Source: Halobacteriales archaeon QS_9_68_17 (GTDB taxonomy: Archaea > Halobacteriota > Halobacteria > Halobacteriales > Natronoarchaeaceae). Taken from it: 44,855 nucleotides of DNA. The notes under the pieces are model-generated. The model had not been told where the DNA came from and did no database searches. It was given only the letters and a program-made list of their open reading frames with translations. Below, one piece after another: positions 34,183-43,007 of this stretch (positions are counted from its first letter, which is position 1; each line of letters opens with the position of its first letter). The stretch spans positions 1 through 44,855 of the forward strand of contig PXSA01000016.1 in the NCBI GenBank assembly GCA_003023565.1. Reading direction: 5' to 3'. The translations under genes were made by a program, and so were the position numbers.

Positions 34183-34455
34183 TTCGATGAGCAGCCGGAA
34201 GATCGCTTTCACCAGGTTGGCGTCCACGTCGAACCGCTCGGCGTTTCTCCCCGCGCGGTCCATCACCGCCTCCTCCTGCGCCTCGTCGGTGGTCGGCAGG
34301 TCACGCTTTTCCTTGACCTCCGCGACGGTGTCGGCGACGTAGGTGCGTCGCGCGATCAGCTCGACCAGTTCGCGGTCGATGCTCTCTATCTCCTCGCGGA
34401 GTTCGTCGAGGCTCATCTCGTCCGGGCGCCGTCGGTCTGTGTCGTCGTCAGCCAT
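34150..34455 (-). CDS. Chorismate mutase (AroQ class)
   Basis: A 101-residue all-helical chorismate mutase that converts chorismate to prephenate for Phe and Tyr synthesis. MSLDELREEIESIDRELVEL, IARRTYVADTVAEVKEKRDL and the C-terminal helix carry the active-site Arg, Lys and Glu/Gln positions. Start choices are ATG 34455 (used here), ATG 34479, or ATG 34416, which overlaps the shikimate kinase stop as ATGA. The acidic N-terminal extension (MADDDTDRRRPDE) is common in haloarchaeal homologues as I recall. Its 3' end is the repeat unit of the downstream array, so part of its C-terminus may have been supplied by an insertion. Confidence 0.92.
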   Translation of the reverse strand: MADDDTDRRRPDEMSLDELREEIESIDRELVELIARRTYVADTVAEVKEKRDLPTTDEAQEEAVMDRAGRNAERFDVDANLVKAIFRLLIELNKVEQRESR

Positions 34456-35261
34456 GTCGTTCCTGGTCGTGTTTCCCATGTCTCTCGTAGCACCTCTAAG
34501 GTCTCTCGGTCGCCGACCGCGGTGACGCTCGGACCGGTGCCCGACAGCGAGACGCCGGCGACCTCCGGGAGCGCCTCCAGCAGGGGTTCGGCGGTGGCGT
34601 CGAGCGCGGCGGTGAAGGCGAAGCCGTTGACGGTCATCGCCTCGCCGTAGCGGCCATCGAGCGCGAGTTCGGCGACGAGTTCGGCGACGGGGGCGACCCG
34701 CCGGCACCGCTCGACGTCCGCGTCCGCCGAGAACGACTGCTCGGGGGGCGTCCACACGAGCACGTCCCACTCGACCGCGTCGCACGCCAGCAGTTCGTCG
34801 CGTTCGTTGTCCGTGACGGTGACGCCGCCGAGCATGCTCGCGCTGGCGTCGTCGAACGCGCCGGTGACGGTGACGCCGACGTCGCGGGCGGCGCGGACGC
34901 CGAGCCTGCACGCCGCCTCGCGGTCGACGCCCTCGACGCCCAGCGCGTCGAGCGTCGCGAGTACCGTCGCGTTCGCGGCGGCGCTCGAACTCTTCAGGCC
35001 GGAGGCCATCGGCACCTCGCTCTCGGTGCGCACGGTACCGCCCTCGCCGTCGCCGAACTCCGCGGTGACGAGTTCGACGCAGCGCTCGATCAGGCGCGTG
35101 TCCGCGTCCGGCGCGCCGGCTATCTCGCCGCGCACCTCGCCGCCGCCGGAGAGCGTCACCTCGGCGCTGGTGTACTCGTCGATGGCGAACGCCGACCCCT
35201 TGCCGCAGGCCAGCGCGTTCAGCACCGTCCCCGCCGCCGGCGCGCGTGCCCGACCGTCCAT
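34413..35261 (-). CDS. aroK: Shikimate kinase, archaeal GHMP type
   Basis: A 282-residue GHMP-superfamily kinase that phosphorylates shikimate. It is unrelated to bacterial AroK by fold but is the standard archaeal enzyme. The ATP loop is PMASGLKSSSAAANA near residues 84-98; the N-terminal AAGTVLNALACGKGSAFAI and C-terminal GVSLSGTGPSVTAVG (third GHMP motif) are present. Its end overlaps the chorismate mutase gene by about 40 bp, depending on the start chosen there, so the two form an aromatic amino acid operon. Confidence 0.95.
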   Translation of the reverse strand: MDGRARAPAAGTVLNALACGKGSAFAIDEYTSAEVTLSGGGEVRGEIAGAPDADTRLIERCVELVTAEFGDGEGGTVRTESEVPMASGLKSSSAAANATVLATLDALGVEGVDREAACRLGVRAARDVGVTVTGAFDDASASMLGGVTVTDNERDELLACDAVEWDVLVWTPPEQSFSADADVERCRRVAPVAELVAELALDGRYGEAMTVNGFAFTAALDATAEPLLEALPEVAGVSLSGTGPSVTAVGDRETLEVLRETWETRPGTTWLTTTQTDGARTR

Positions 35262-35417
35262 ACCGTGAGAGAGTCAGATCACGCACTTACCCCTGACGGT
35301 CCCCGCGGATACCGCCGGGTGGCGGCCGCGAGGGCGGTCGACGTGCCGTCGCCGCGGTGGCCGCGGTGCCGCGCCCAGAGCGGGCCGCTTTTGGGCGTTC
35401 CCCGGGAACGTACGGAT

Positions 35418-35831
35418 ATGAGCGCCCGCAACAACGTGTCGCCGTCGACGCTCGGCGTCGAGCTCGCGGAGGAAGGCGTCTACGTCGAGTACCTCGACGG
35501 ACGGGAGGTCCTCTACCACGGCGTCCCCGAGAAGGTCGAGGGGTCGGTCCGCGCGCCGCCCGGCAAGCAGGTACAGGTGCTGGTCACCGACCCGACGGAG
35601 ACCGAGGGCGTCCTGATGTACGTCAACGACTACAACACCCACGACGATATCCTGGAGACGACCGGCGTCGGGCGGATCTACGTCGAGGACGAGGCGGAAC
35701 TGTTCCCCGGCGTCACCGCGACGACCGACGGCCACGCCGTCGTGGTCGAAGCGGACCCCGAAGTCGCTCGCGGCCGGGTGTTCGTCTTCGCCGAGGACGA
35801 GTTGAGCGAACACTCCTACGAGGTCGCCTGA
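35418..35831 (+). CDS. Conserved haloarchaeal protein (DUF5796-like)
   Basis: A 137-residue acidic, beta-rich protein: STLGVELAEEGVYVEYLDG, VLYHGVPEKVEGSVRAPPG, VLVTDPTETEGVLMYVND and RVFVFAEDELSEHSYE. From memory this is the DUF5796 family, found across haloarchaea, of unknown function. ATG 35418 is chosen because similarity begins with MSARNNV; an in-frame codon at 35265 would add 51 unlikely residues. The next gene starts 9 bp after the stop. Confidence 0.82.
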   Translation: MSARNNVSPSTLGVELAEEGVYVEYLDGREVLYHGVPEKVEGSVRAPPGKQVQVLVTDPTETEGVLMYVNDYNTHDDILETTGVGRIYVEDEAELFPGVTATTDGHAVVVEADPEVARGRVFVFAEDELSEHSYEVA

Positions 35832-35840
35832 CGAAAGCCG

Positions 35841-36083
35841 ATGCCGCTGCCCAAACAGTGGCGGTCGCTGGACCGCGACGCGGTCGGTCGAGCGCCGGAG
35901 CGCTACGGCGTGTACGAGCTCGGGGACGACGACGGGTCGGTCGTCGAGGTCGGGGCGGGCGTCCTCCGGGACGAACTGAAGACGGCGCTCTCGTACGGGA
36001 ACGGTTCGAAGGTTCGGTGGGAGGAGACGAACACGCGGGAACGAGCGGAGGAACTCGCCGCCGAACACCGCGAGCGACGCTGA
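35841..36083 (+). CDS. Small conserved haloarchaeal protein
   Basis: An 80-residue basic/acidic protein starting MPLPKQWRSLDRDAV, with PERYGVYELGDDDGSVVEVG, a strand arrangement reminiscent of the first part of GIY-YIG domains but without the catalytic Arg/Glu set. It is probably co-transcribed with the DUF5796-like gene (9 bp apart). No function is known to me. Confidence 0.75.
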   Translation: MPLPKQWRSLDRDAVGRAPERYGVYELGDDDGSVVEVGAGVLRDELKTALSYGNGSKVRWEETNTRERAEELAAEHRERR

Positions 36084-36114
36084 CGGCCGGCCACTGCGGT
36101 CCCGACCCCGTCTC

Positions 36115-36249
36115 CTACTGGATGTACGACGGCTCCTCGGCGTCGCAGTTCTCCTCGTGCTGTCGCGCGTCGTTCCGGTCGTCGAACAGCAGCCCGCAGC
36201 CCTCGCACTCGAACCAGGTCATGTCGTCGCGCTCCGTCTGTACGACCAT
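36115..36249 (-). CDS. 44-residue single zinc-finger micro-protein
   Basis: The frame reads MVVQTERDDMTWFECEGCG, then LLFDDRNDARQHEENC and AEEPSYIQ. Cys-x2-Cys, then His and Cys at the right distance (C-x2-C-x11-H-x3-C by my count), forms a C2HC finger. A TTTATC box centred about 26 bp before ATG 36249 gives a leaderless promoter, which supports expression. Small zinc-finger proteins of this type are widespread in haloarchaea; from memory it resembles DUF7128. Possible roles are nucleic-acid binding or regulation. Confidence 0.8.
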   Translation of the reverse strand: MVVQTERDDMTWFECEGCGLLFDDRNDARQHEENCDAEEPSYIQ

Positions 36250-36356
36250 GTGCCAACGTGTGACGCCCGTCGATAAATGCGTTTCTCCGGGGTCGGCGGC
36301 GACGTTTCCCCGCCGACGAGAGAAGAATAAAGTCCGTCGGGGCGCTACCCCGGCGC

Positions 36357-38405
36357 ATGAACTCGCAGGGATCCGCCGTCGAACTCACCGTCCGCGGCGC
36401 GGAGAAGCGGGACCGCACCACCGTCGCGAAGGTGTGGCCCGCGGACGGCGACGTCCCCCCGGACGCCGTTCTCGTCGACGCGGACACGCGAACGAACGCC
36501 GGCGTCCGGATCGGTGACGCGGTCACCGTCTCGCAGCGCTCTATCGACGACGCGGGGTCGGTGACCGTCGCCCCGCCGCCGTCGCTGGCCGGCGTGAACG
36601 GCACCGTCGTCGAACGGGCCGTCACGCGGGACCTCAACGACCGCCCGGTCAGCGAGGGCGAGCAGATCCGCCTCGAACGGGTCGCCGACCGGCCGTTTCG
36701 CGTCGTCGACACCGACCCGTCCGGTCCCGTCCGCATCACGCCGAACACGATGGTGCTCGTCGCGCCGGACCCGTACGACCCCAAGCAGTCCGGCGGTGCC
36801 GACGCCGCGGCCACCGACAGCGACGCGATGGTCACCTACGAGGACATCGGCGGCCTCGACGAGGAACTGGAGCAGGTCCGCGAGATGATCGAGGTCCCGC
36901 TCTCGGAACCGGAGCTGTTCCACCAGCTCGGCGTCGAACCGCCGAAGGGCGTCCTGCTGTACGGCCCGCCGGGGACGGGCAAGACGCTCATCGCGGAGGC
37001 CGTCTCGAACGAGGTGGACGCGGAGTTCGTCACCGTCCACGGCCCCGAGATCATGTCGAAGTACAAGGGCGAGAGCGAGGAGCGCCTGCGCGACGCCTTC
37101 GACCGCGCGGCGGAGAACGCCCCTGCGGTCGTCTTCTTCGACGAGATAGACTCGATCGCCGGCACGCGCGAGGACAGCGACGGCGCGGAGAACCGCGTCG
37201 TCGCGCAACTGCTCAGCCTGATGGACGGTCTGGACGCCCGCGAGGACGTCGTCGTCATCGGCGCGACGAACCGCGTCGACGCCATCGACCCCGCGCTCCG
37301 CCGCCCCGGCCGCTTCGACCGCGAGATCGAGATCGGCGTCCCCGACGAGGCCGGTCGGCGGGAGATCCTCGAAGTGCAGACCCGCGGGATGCTACTCGCC
37401 GACGACGTGTCGGTCGAGCGGACCGCCGCGCGCACCCACGGTTTCGTGGGTGCCGACCTGCACGCCCTCACGACGGAAGCGGCGATGCACGCGCTCCCGC
37501 GGTTCCGCGAAGCGGACGAAGGCGAGGAGCCGACGGTGACGAAAGCCGACTTCGAGGCGGCGCTGGCCGCCGTCGAACCGTCCGCGATGCGCGAGTACGT
37601 CGCCGAGACGCCGGAGACGAGCTTCGACGACGTGGGCGGGTTAGAGGACGCGAAGGACACCCTCACGGAGGCCGTCGAATGGCCGCTCGCCTACGACCGG
37701 CTGTTCGAGGTAACCAACACCGACCCGCCGTCGGGCGTCCTACTGTGGGGGCCGCCGGGCACCGGGAAGACCCTGCTCGCCCGCGCGCTGGCCGGCGAGA
37801 CCGACGTGAACTTCGTCCACGTGAACGGCCCGGAGGTCATCGACAAGTACGTCGGGGAGAGCGAGAAGGCGGTCCGCGAGGTGTTCGACCGCGCGCGCCA
37901 GTCCGCGCCGAGCATCGTCTTCTTCGACGAGATAGACGCCGTCACCGCCCGCCGCGGCGAGGGCCACGAGGTGACCGAGCGCGTCGTCTCGCAGTTGCTG
38001 ACCGAACTCGACGGCCTCGCCGAGAACCCGAACGTCGTCGTCCTCGCGGCGACGAACCGCAAGGACGCCATCGATCCGGCGATCCTCCGACCCGGCCGGG
38101 TCGACACGCACGTCGAGGTGCCGGAACCCGACGAGGCGGCGCGCCGGAAGATCCTCGACGTCCACACGCTCGGCAAGCCGCTCGGCGACGATGTCGACCT
38201 AGACGCGCTGGCGGCGGACCTGGAGGGGTACACCGGCGCGGACCTCGAAGCGGTCGTCCGCGACGCCTCGATGCGGGCCATCCGCGAACTCGCCGACGAC
38301 CTCGGCCCGGAGGAGGCGAACGAGCGCGCCGATGAGGTCGTCATCGGCGCGGAGCACTTCGACGCGGCGGTCGAACAGGTATCGCCAAGCGGCGGCGTGC
38401 GCTGA
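36357..38405 (+). CDS. CDC48/VAT-like AAA ATPase
   Basis: A 682-residue protein with a CDC48-type N-domain (residues 1 to about 150: AKVWPADGDVPPDAVLVDADTR region) and two AAA modules. D1 has Walker A GPPGTGKT at 203-210, Walker B VVFFDEID and RRPGRFDREIEIG. D2 has GPPGTGKT at 465-472, SIVFFDEIDAVTARRG and LRPGRVDTHVEVPEPD. Both modules keep catalytic Glu and arginine fingers, so both should be active. Such hexamers unfold proteins for the proteasome. Haloarchaea encode several paralogues. AATAAAG about 27 bp before ATG 36357 fits a leaderless transcript. Confidence 0.94.
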   Translation: MNSQGSAVELTVRGAEKRDRTTVAKVWPADGDVPPDAVLVDADTRTNAGVRIGDAVTVSQRSIDDAGSVTVAPPPSLAGVNGTVVERAVTRDLNDRPVSEGEQIRLERVADRPFRVVDTDPSGPVRITPNTMVLVAPDPYDPKQSGGADAAATDSDAMVTYEDIGGLDEELEQVREMIEVPLSEPELFHQLGVEPPKGVLLYGPPGTGKTLIAEAVSNEVDAEFVTVHGPEIMSKYKGESEERLRDAFDRAAENAPAVVFFDEIDSIAGTREDSDGAENRVVAQLLSLMDGLDAREDVVVIGATNRVDAIDPALRRPGRFDREIEIGVPDEAGRREILEVQTRGMLLADDVSVERTAARTHGFVGADLHALTTEAAMHALPRFREADEGEEPTVTKADFEAALAAVEPSAMREYVAETPETSFDDVGGLEDAKDTLTEAVEWPLAYDRLFEVTNTDPPSGVLLWGPPGTGKTLLARALAGETDVNFVHVNGPEVIDKYVGESEKAVREVFDRARQSAPSIVFFDEIDAVTARRGEGHEVTERVVSQLLTELDGLAENPNVVVLAATNRKDAIDPAILRPGRVDTHVEVPEPDEAARRKILDVHTLGKPLGDDVDLDALAADLEGYTGADLEAVVRDASMRAIRELADDLGPEEANERADEVVIGAEHFDAAVEQVSPSGGVR

Positions 38406-38421
38406 TCCGCGGCACGTCGCG

Positions 38422-39498
38422 TCAGGCCCAGTAGATCTCCGTCGCGCGGTGGCGTTCATTGTACGCCTCCACCCCCTCGCCGAGCACGCTCGTCAGGTGG
38501 AAGTCGTCGTACAGCGTCGAGTGCGTGTAGTCGACGAACGTCGCGGGGATCACGAGGTCCCCGTCGTCGCCCTCGCGGACCGCGCTCGCGACGCCCGTGA
38601 ACATATGCTTGTGGCGCTCGTCGTGGACCTTCATCCCGACGACGGGCCGGCGCTGGCGGTGGGCGGGCACGGCGTGGAGCGCCTCCAGCGAGCGGTTGGC
38701 GAACTCCCAGCAGAACATCCCCGTCCCGTCGTCCTCGCGGACCGCGTCGAAGTCCGCGGGCGTCTCGAAGTGCTGCCGGAGGTCGACCGCGCCGAACAGC
38801 AGGTTGTCCTCCACCGACCCCGCGAGGTAGCGCCCCACGTCGTACGACGAGTACTCGCGGAAGGCCGACACGAGGCCGTCGAGCAGCGCTCGCGGGCGGG
38901 TCGGGTCGGCGTCGGCGAACGCCGCGACGGTCTCCGGGTCGGCGTCGTCGTAGTGCGGCCCCCGGAGCGCCCCCGTGGTGAACGGGCGGGCGTCGGCCGC
39001 GTCGACCCGGTCGAAGTACTCGTCCACCGCCGAGAACGCGAACTCGTAGTCGCCCGCTCGCAGGTCCGAGAGGTCGCGCACGAGCCGTTCGACCGCGCCG
39101 GACTCGAAGCCCAGATCCGCGTCGACCGCCGCGCCGTCGTCGGGGTCGCCCGGGAGCGACACCGTCGCCACCGTCTCGCCGCCCGGGTCGACCACGGAGA
39201 GCGAGTCGTCGCCGACCGCCGCGCGGTGCCCGTCCGGGAGCGCGGAGTCCCGCAGGGTCGCGTCGAGGCGCTCGGCGGCGACAGCGGCGAGGTCCTGCGT
39301 CTTCAGGTTCTCGCCGACGAGGACGCCGTAGCCGAGGAGGACGTTGTCGACCGCCTTGCCGCCGCCCAGCGCCGCGCCGCCGCCGAGCGCCGCGAGGGCG
39401 TTCCGTCGGGTCAATGCCGTCTCGCTCACGCGCTCGCGGACGGACCGGTCGTCGTCTCCCGCGCTTTCGCCGTCCGCCGGGACCGGGTCGCCGCTCAC
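38422..39498 (-). CDS. Exported protein with transglutaminase-like Cys-His-Asp pattern
   Basis: A 358-residue protein. A hydrophilic start is followed by LTRRNALAALGGGAALGGG, a twin-Arg, Tat-like segment near residue 30. The C-terminal third has GTGMFCWEFANRSLEALHAV, then HDERHKHMFTGVAS, then ATFVDYTHSTLYDD. The order Cys, His, Asp with these spacings resembles the transglutaminase/papain-like core. No name is known to me. GTG 39498 overlaps the stop of the archaetidylserine decarboxylase gene (GTGA), so the two are coupled. The enzymatic role is inferred only from residue pattern. Confidence 0.7.
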   Translation of the reverse strand: MSGDPVPADGESAGDDDRSVRERVSETALTRRNALAALGGGAALGGGKAVDNVLLGYGVLVGENLKTQDLAAVAAERLDATLRDSALPDGHRAAVGDDSLSVVDPGGETVATVSLPGDPDDGAAVDADLGFESGAVERLVRDLSDLRAGDYEFAFSAVDEYFDRVDAADARPFTTGALRGPHYDDADPETVAAFADADPTRPRALLDGLVSAFREYSSYDVGRYLAGSVEDNLLFGAVDLRQHFETPADFDAVREDDGTGMFCWEFANRSLEALHAVPAHRQRRPVVGMKVHDERHKHMFTGVASAVREGDDGDLVIPATFVDYTHSTLYDDFHLTSVLGEGVEAYNERHRATEIYWA

Positions 39499-40103
39499 GT
39501 CAGTAGCTCCTCCTCCGGCCCGGTCGCGACGACGCTCTCGCCGGCGGTGACCGCGTCGCCTTCCTCCACCGCGAGGTCTTCGCGGTCTATCTCGGGCGGC
39601 AGGAGTACGTCGGCGCGGCTCCCGAACGCGATGTGGCCGATGCGGTCACCGCGAGTGAGGTCGTCGCCCTCCTCGACGTAGGGGTGGATGCGCCGGGCGA
39701 ACGCGCCCGCGATCAGCGTTACCTCCGCGTCCTCGTACCGGACGTGGACCTTCTCGTTGCGGTCGGACTCCTTCGAGAAGGCGGGCCGGTGCGCGCCGGG
39801 GCTGTGTTCGACCGATCCGACCGTCCCGTCGACCGGCGAACGGTTGACGTGGACGTCCCAGACGTTCATGAACACGCCGATGCGGACGCGGTCGCCCTCC
39901 TCGCGGAGGACCGACACCTTCCCGTCGGCCGGCGAGACGATGCCGGTGAGCGGCGGGGTCCGGTCCGGGTCGCGGAAGAACGCGACGACGCCGACCGCGA
40001 GCGCGAGCATGCCCGCGGCCAGCCCCGTGCTGAAGATGAGCGCGGGAACGGCGGCGAGCGCCGGCGGGACGGCGTACCGCCACCCTCCCGGGGCGAGGTT
40101 CAT
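39495..40103 (-). CDS. asd: Archaetidylserine decarboxylase
   Basis: A 202-residue phosphatidylserine-decarboxylase-family enzyme of the short archaeal type. Membrane segments near the N-terminus are followed by FFRDPDRTPP, GIVSPADGKVSVL, FMNVWDVHVNRSPVDG and the self-cleavage site region HIAFGSRADVLLP, where Ser would become the pyruvoyl group. It turns archaetidylserine into archaetidylethanolamine. In Haloferax, the PssA/PssD pair is needed for ArtA-dependent C-terminal processing of PGF-CTERM proteins such as the S-layer glycoprotein, which is also in this window. ATG 40103 is used; the frame to 40349 adds non-homologous residues. CATACT about 27 bp upstream is a possible promoter. Confidence 0.92.
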   Translation of the reverse strand: MNLAPGGWRYAVPPALAAVPALIFSTGLAAGMLALAVGVVAFFRDPDRTPPLTGIVSPADGKVSVLREEGDRVRIGVFMNVWDVHVNRSPVDGTVGSVEHSPGAHRPAFSKESDRNEKVHVRYEDAEVTLIAGAFARRIHPYVEEGDDLTRGDRIGHIAFGSRADVLLPPEIDREDLAVEEGDAVTAGESVVATGPEEELLT

Positions 40104-40227
40104 ACGGGAAGGGCCGACCCGAAGGAGTATGTGCGTTACGGACGGCTCGTACTGTCGACCGTAATCCCGTGAAAAGTATCGGAACCACGGTGGACCGACT
40201 CCCGTCACGGAGTTACGGCCGACAGTA

Positions 40228-40551
40228 TCACCCCCAGAACGACTGCGTCCGGGCGTACTGGCGCTCCTGCGAGAGGATGTCGCGGTAAAAGGCGTCCTCG
40301 TCCTCACGGAGCTTGTTGATGATCCGCGCCGCGTTGTGCGGTCCGACACCGCGGGCCGCCAGCGCGACGACCGCCTGCTTGCCGTGTGCCTGTACGAGGC
40401 TGCCGGCGCGGTAGGCGCGCTCCGTCCGTTTCTCCTGTTCCTCGTCTTTCTCCTCGGCGCGGACGGCCTTCACCACCTCGTCGGCCCACGGGTTCAGCGC
40501 GGCGATGCGGGTCGACCCGCACTCCGGACACTGCGGCTGGTCGCGGACGCG
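40228..40551 (-). pseudogene. Out-of-frame tail of the Lhr-type helicase
   Basis: In the frame next to that of the helicase the minus strand reads RVRDQPQCPECGSTRIAALN, then WADEVVKAVRAEEKDEEQEK and KQAVVALAARGVGPHNAARI to QYARTQSFWG and a stop at 40228. This is the conserved end of haloarchaeal Lhr2 proteins. The usual segment with the first zinc-binding Cys pair, between VIDTVRER and RVRDQ, is absent, so a deletion of roughly 60 bp that also shifts the frame cut it off from the helicase. Confidence 0.75.
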
Positions 40552-43007
40552 ACGGACCGCTCGCGGACGGTGTCGATAACGCTCGCGTCGGCGTTCTCCG
40601 GCGAGAGCAGTTCGCGCCCGCTGGAGCGGCCGCCGGTGCCGATGGGGGTCCGGCCGCCGAACGAGACGACCTCGATGTCGCCCGCGCGGATCGCGGAAAG
40701 TACCTGACTCGCTCCCTCGACGTCTAACTCCTCGTGGAACACCTCGCGGACGGCCTCGTCGTACACCGGCGTCCCCTCCAGCGCGGCGAGCAGGCGGTCC
40801 TGCGAGAAGCTTCCGGAGCCCTGCCAGCGCTTCAGCGCGCCGAACTTCGCGGCCACCTGCGATAGCTTGAACTTCAGCGCGTCGGAGCGCTTGAGGCTCA
40901 ACTCGATGATCGCCGAGACGTGGTCCGGGTCCGTGTCTTCCAGTACCTCGACTGCGTCCGGGCCGGTCAGGCCGCTGGGCACGTCGAGTTCGATGCGGTA
41001 CGGGTCCACTTCGAGGCCGACCGACGAGCCGGTCCGCTGGCCCAGAAGCGACGACAGCACGCGCCCGAGCGTCTCGTTCACCGTGTGACCGAACGCCGCG
41101 TTGACGACGACCGTGTTCCCCCGGTGTTCGACGACGATCCGGTCGTCGGTGGGCATCGGTGCGCCCGCCTCGACGTGGTCGCCGGTCGCTTCCAGCGCGC
41201 GCTCGGCGGTGGTCTCGTCGGTCGGATAGCGGGTCACGAACTCGCGGGCGACGCCCGCGGCGTCCGCGCCGGCCTCGAACTGCGGTTCCGCCACGGCGCG
41301 CGTCTCGCCGACCTCGCTCGCGACGCCGCGGGGGACCGGTATCTCCTGGCCGACCCACGACGGCACCTCGCCGGCGGGGTCCTCGATGGGGCTGACGGTC
41401 ACCTCGCTCTCCTCGTCGTCTATCTCGGTGATCCGCCACATCTCGCCGCGCTGGATGAACACCTCGCCGGGGTCAGCGAAGTTGACGACGAAGCGCTCGT
41501 CCAGCGTTCCGATCTGCCGGCCGCTGGCGACGTCCTCGACGCTGTAGGTCTCCTCGTCCGGGATCATCGAGAGGTTGGCGTACACGTACTGCCACGTGCT
41601 CCCGGACGACTCGATCCGGTCGGCCTCCTCGTCGACCCAGACGATGCGGTTGCCCTTCAGCTCGCGCAGGACCGACCGGAACTCCGCCTTCGTGAGGTCG
41701 CGGAACGGGTAGGCGCTCGTCACGAGGTCGTAGGCGCGCATCGCGCTCACGCCGTCCTCGCTCGCCATCACCATCCCCGGGACCTGGTTGGCGACGGTGT
41801 CGAGGCTCCCGTCGTGGATGGCCGTCGTCTCCACCTCGCCCGCCTTCGCGCGCCGGGCGATGGCGAGCGCTTCGAGGGTGTCGTCCGGGCGCGTCGTGAC
41901 GATGGTCCCCTCCGACACTTGGTCCATGCGGTGGCCCGCCCGCCCGACGCGCTGGAGCAGGCGCGTCACCTGCCGCGGGCTGCCGTACTGGACGACGTGG
42001 TCGATGTGACCCACGTCGATGCCGAGTTCCATCGACGACGTGCAGAGAAGCGCGTCCAGTTCGCCGGCCTTGAACCGGTCCTCGACCTCGATGCGGGCCT
42101 CCTTCGACAGCGACCCGTGGTGGACGCCGATCGGCAGGTCGAGTTCCTTGAACCGCGACCCGAGCGCCTCCGCCGTCTGGCGCGTGTTGACGAAGACCAG
42201 CGACGACTCGTTCTCGGCGACGATATCGCGGATCCCGCGGACGTGGCTCGCGATCGACTCGTCGGTCAGCAGTTCGCCCGCGAGGTCCTCGTCCTCGTCG
42301 GTGATCGTCGGCTCCCTGACCGTGACGCTCACCTTGCTCCCGACGTCGACCGAGCGGACCGTACAGCCGCGACCGCCGGTGAGAAAGCGCCCGACCTCTG
42401 CCGGGTCGCCGACCGTCGCCGAGAGGCCGACCCGCTGGAACGGTCCCGCGAGGTCGCGCAGGCGCTCCAGCCCGACGGTTAACTGCGCGCCGCGCTTCGC
42501 GGCGGCCAGTTCGTGCACCTCGTCGACGACGACGTGCTCGACGTCTTCGAGCGCCCGACGGAGCTTCTTCCCCGTGAACATCGCCTGTAGCGTCTCCGGC
42601 GTCGTCACCAGCACGTCCGGCGGGTCCTCCGCCTGTTGCTGCCGCTGGTAGTCGGTGGTGTCCCCGTGACGGACGTCTATCTCGATGCCCAGTTGCTCGC
42701 CCCACCACTCCAGGCGCTCTCGCATGTCGCGGTTCAGCGCCCGGAGCGGCGTGACGTACAGCGCGGAGACGCCGAACCGGGGGTCGGCGCGGCCGATGGC
42801 GTCGAACACCGGCAGCATCGCCGTCTCGGTCTTGCCGGTCCCGGTCGGCGCGACGACCAGCGTGTCGTCACCCGCCGCTAGGGGCGGTATCGCCCGCTTC
42901 TGTGGCTCCGTCGGCGTGCGAAAGCCGCGCTCCGAGAGCGCCGCTCGCACCTCGTCGCCGAGGTGCGTGAAGGCCGCAGAATCGGGCGCGGCCCGACTAT
43001 CGCTCAT
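40494..43007 (-). CDS. Lhr-type ATP-dependent helicase, C-terminus truncated by frameshift
   Basis: An 837-residue SF2 helicase of the archaeal aLhr2 group, which unwinds DNA:RNA hybrids or forked DNA. Motif I is APTGTGKTETAMLP, II is DEVHE, III is LSATVGDP, V/VI region is SMELGIDVGHID and QRVGRAGHR; winged-helix and Lhr-specific domains follow to LSAIRAGDIEVVSFGGR. From about 40556 the frame departs from the family (RSVASATSRSVRSAGRPASP then stop); the proper tail continues in the neighbouring frame to 40228. The helicase core is intact and may still work without the tail. It lies near rpe and an RPA-associated gene, a DNA-repair neighbourhood. Confidence 0.9.
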   Translation of the reverse strand: MSDSRAAPDSAAFTHLGDEVRAALSERGFRTPTEPQKRAIPPLAAGDDTLVVAPTGTGKTETAMLPVFDAIGRADPRFGVSALYVTPLRALNRDMRERLEWWGEQLGIEIDVRHGDTTDYQRQQQAEDPPDVLVTTPETLQAMFTGKKLRRALEDVEHVVVDEVHELAAAKRGAQLTVGLERLRDLAGPFQRVGLSATVGDPAEVGRFLTGGRGCTVRSVDVGSKVSVTVREPTITDEDEDLAGELLTDESIASHVRGIRDIVAENESSLVFVNTRQTAEALGSRFKELDLPIGVHHGSLSKEARIEVEDRFKAGELDALLCTSSMELGIDVGHIDHVVQYGSPRQVTRLLQRVGRAGHRMDQVSEGTIVTTRPDDTLEALAIARRAKAGEVETTAIHDGSLDTVANQVPGMVMASEDGVSAMRAYDLVTSAYPFRDLTKAEFRSVLRELKGNRIVWVDEEADRIESSGSTWQYVYANLSMIPDEETYSVEDVASGRQIGTLDERFVVNFADPGEVFIQRGEMWRITEIDDEESEVTVSPIEDPAGEVPSWVGQEIPVPRGVASEVGETRAVAEPQFEAGADAAGVAREFVTRYPTDETTAERALEATGDHVEAGAPMPTDDRIVVEHRGNTVVVNAAFGHTVNETLGRVLSSLLGQRTGSSVGLEVDPYRIELDVPSGLTGPDAVEVLEDTDPDHVSAIIELSLKRSDALKFKLSQVAAKFGALKRWQGSGSFSQDRLLAALEGTPVYDEAVREVFHEELDVEGASQVLSAIRAGDIEVVSFGGRTPIGTGGRSSGRELLSPENADASVIDTVRERSVASATSRSVRSAGRPASPR

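Noticed and set aside
34150-35286. 378-codon frame containing chorismate mutase at its end
   Set aside because: Upstream part is shikimate kinase out of frame; the real gene starts near 34455.
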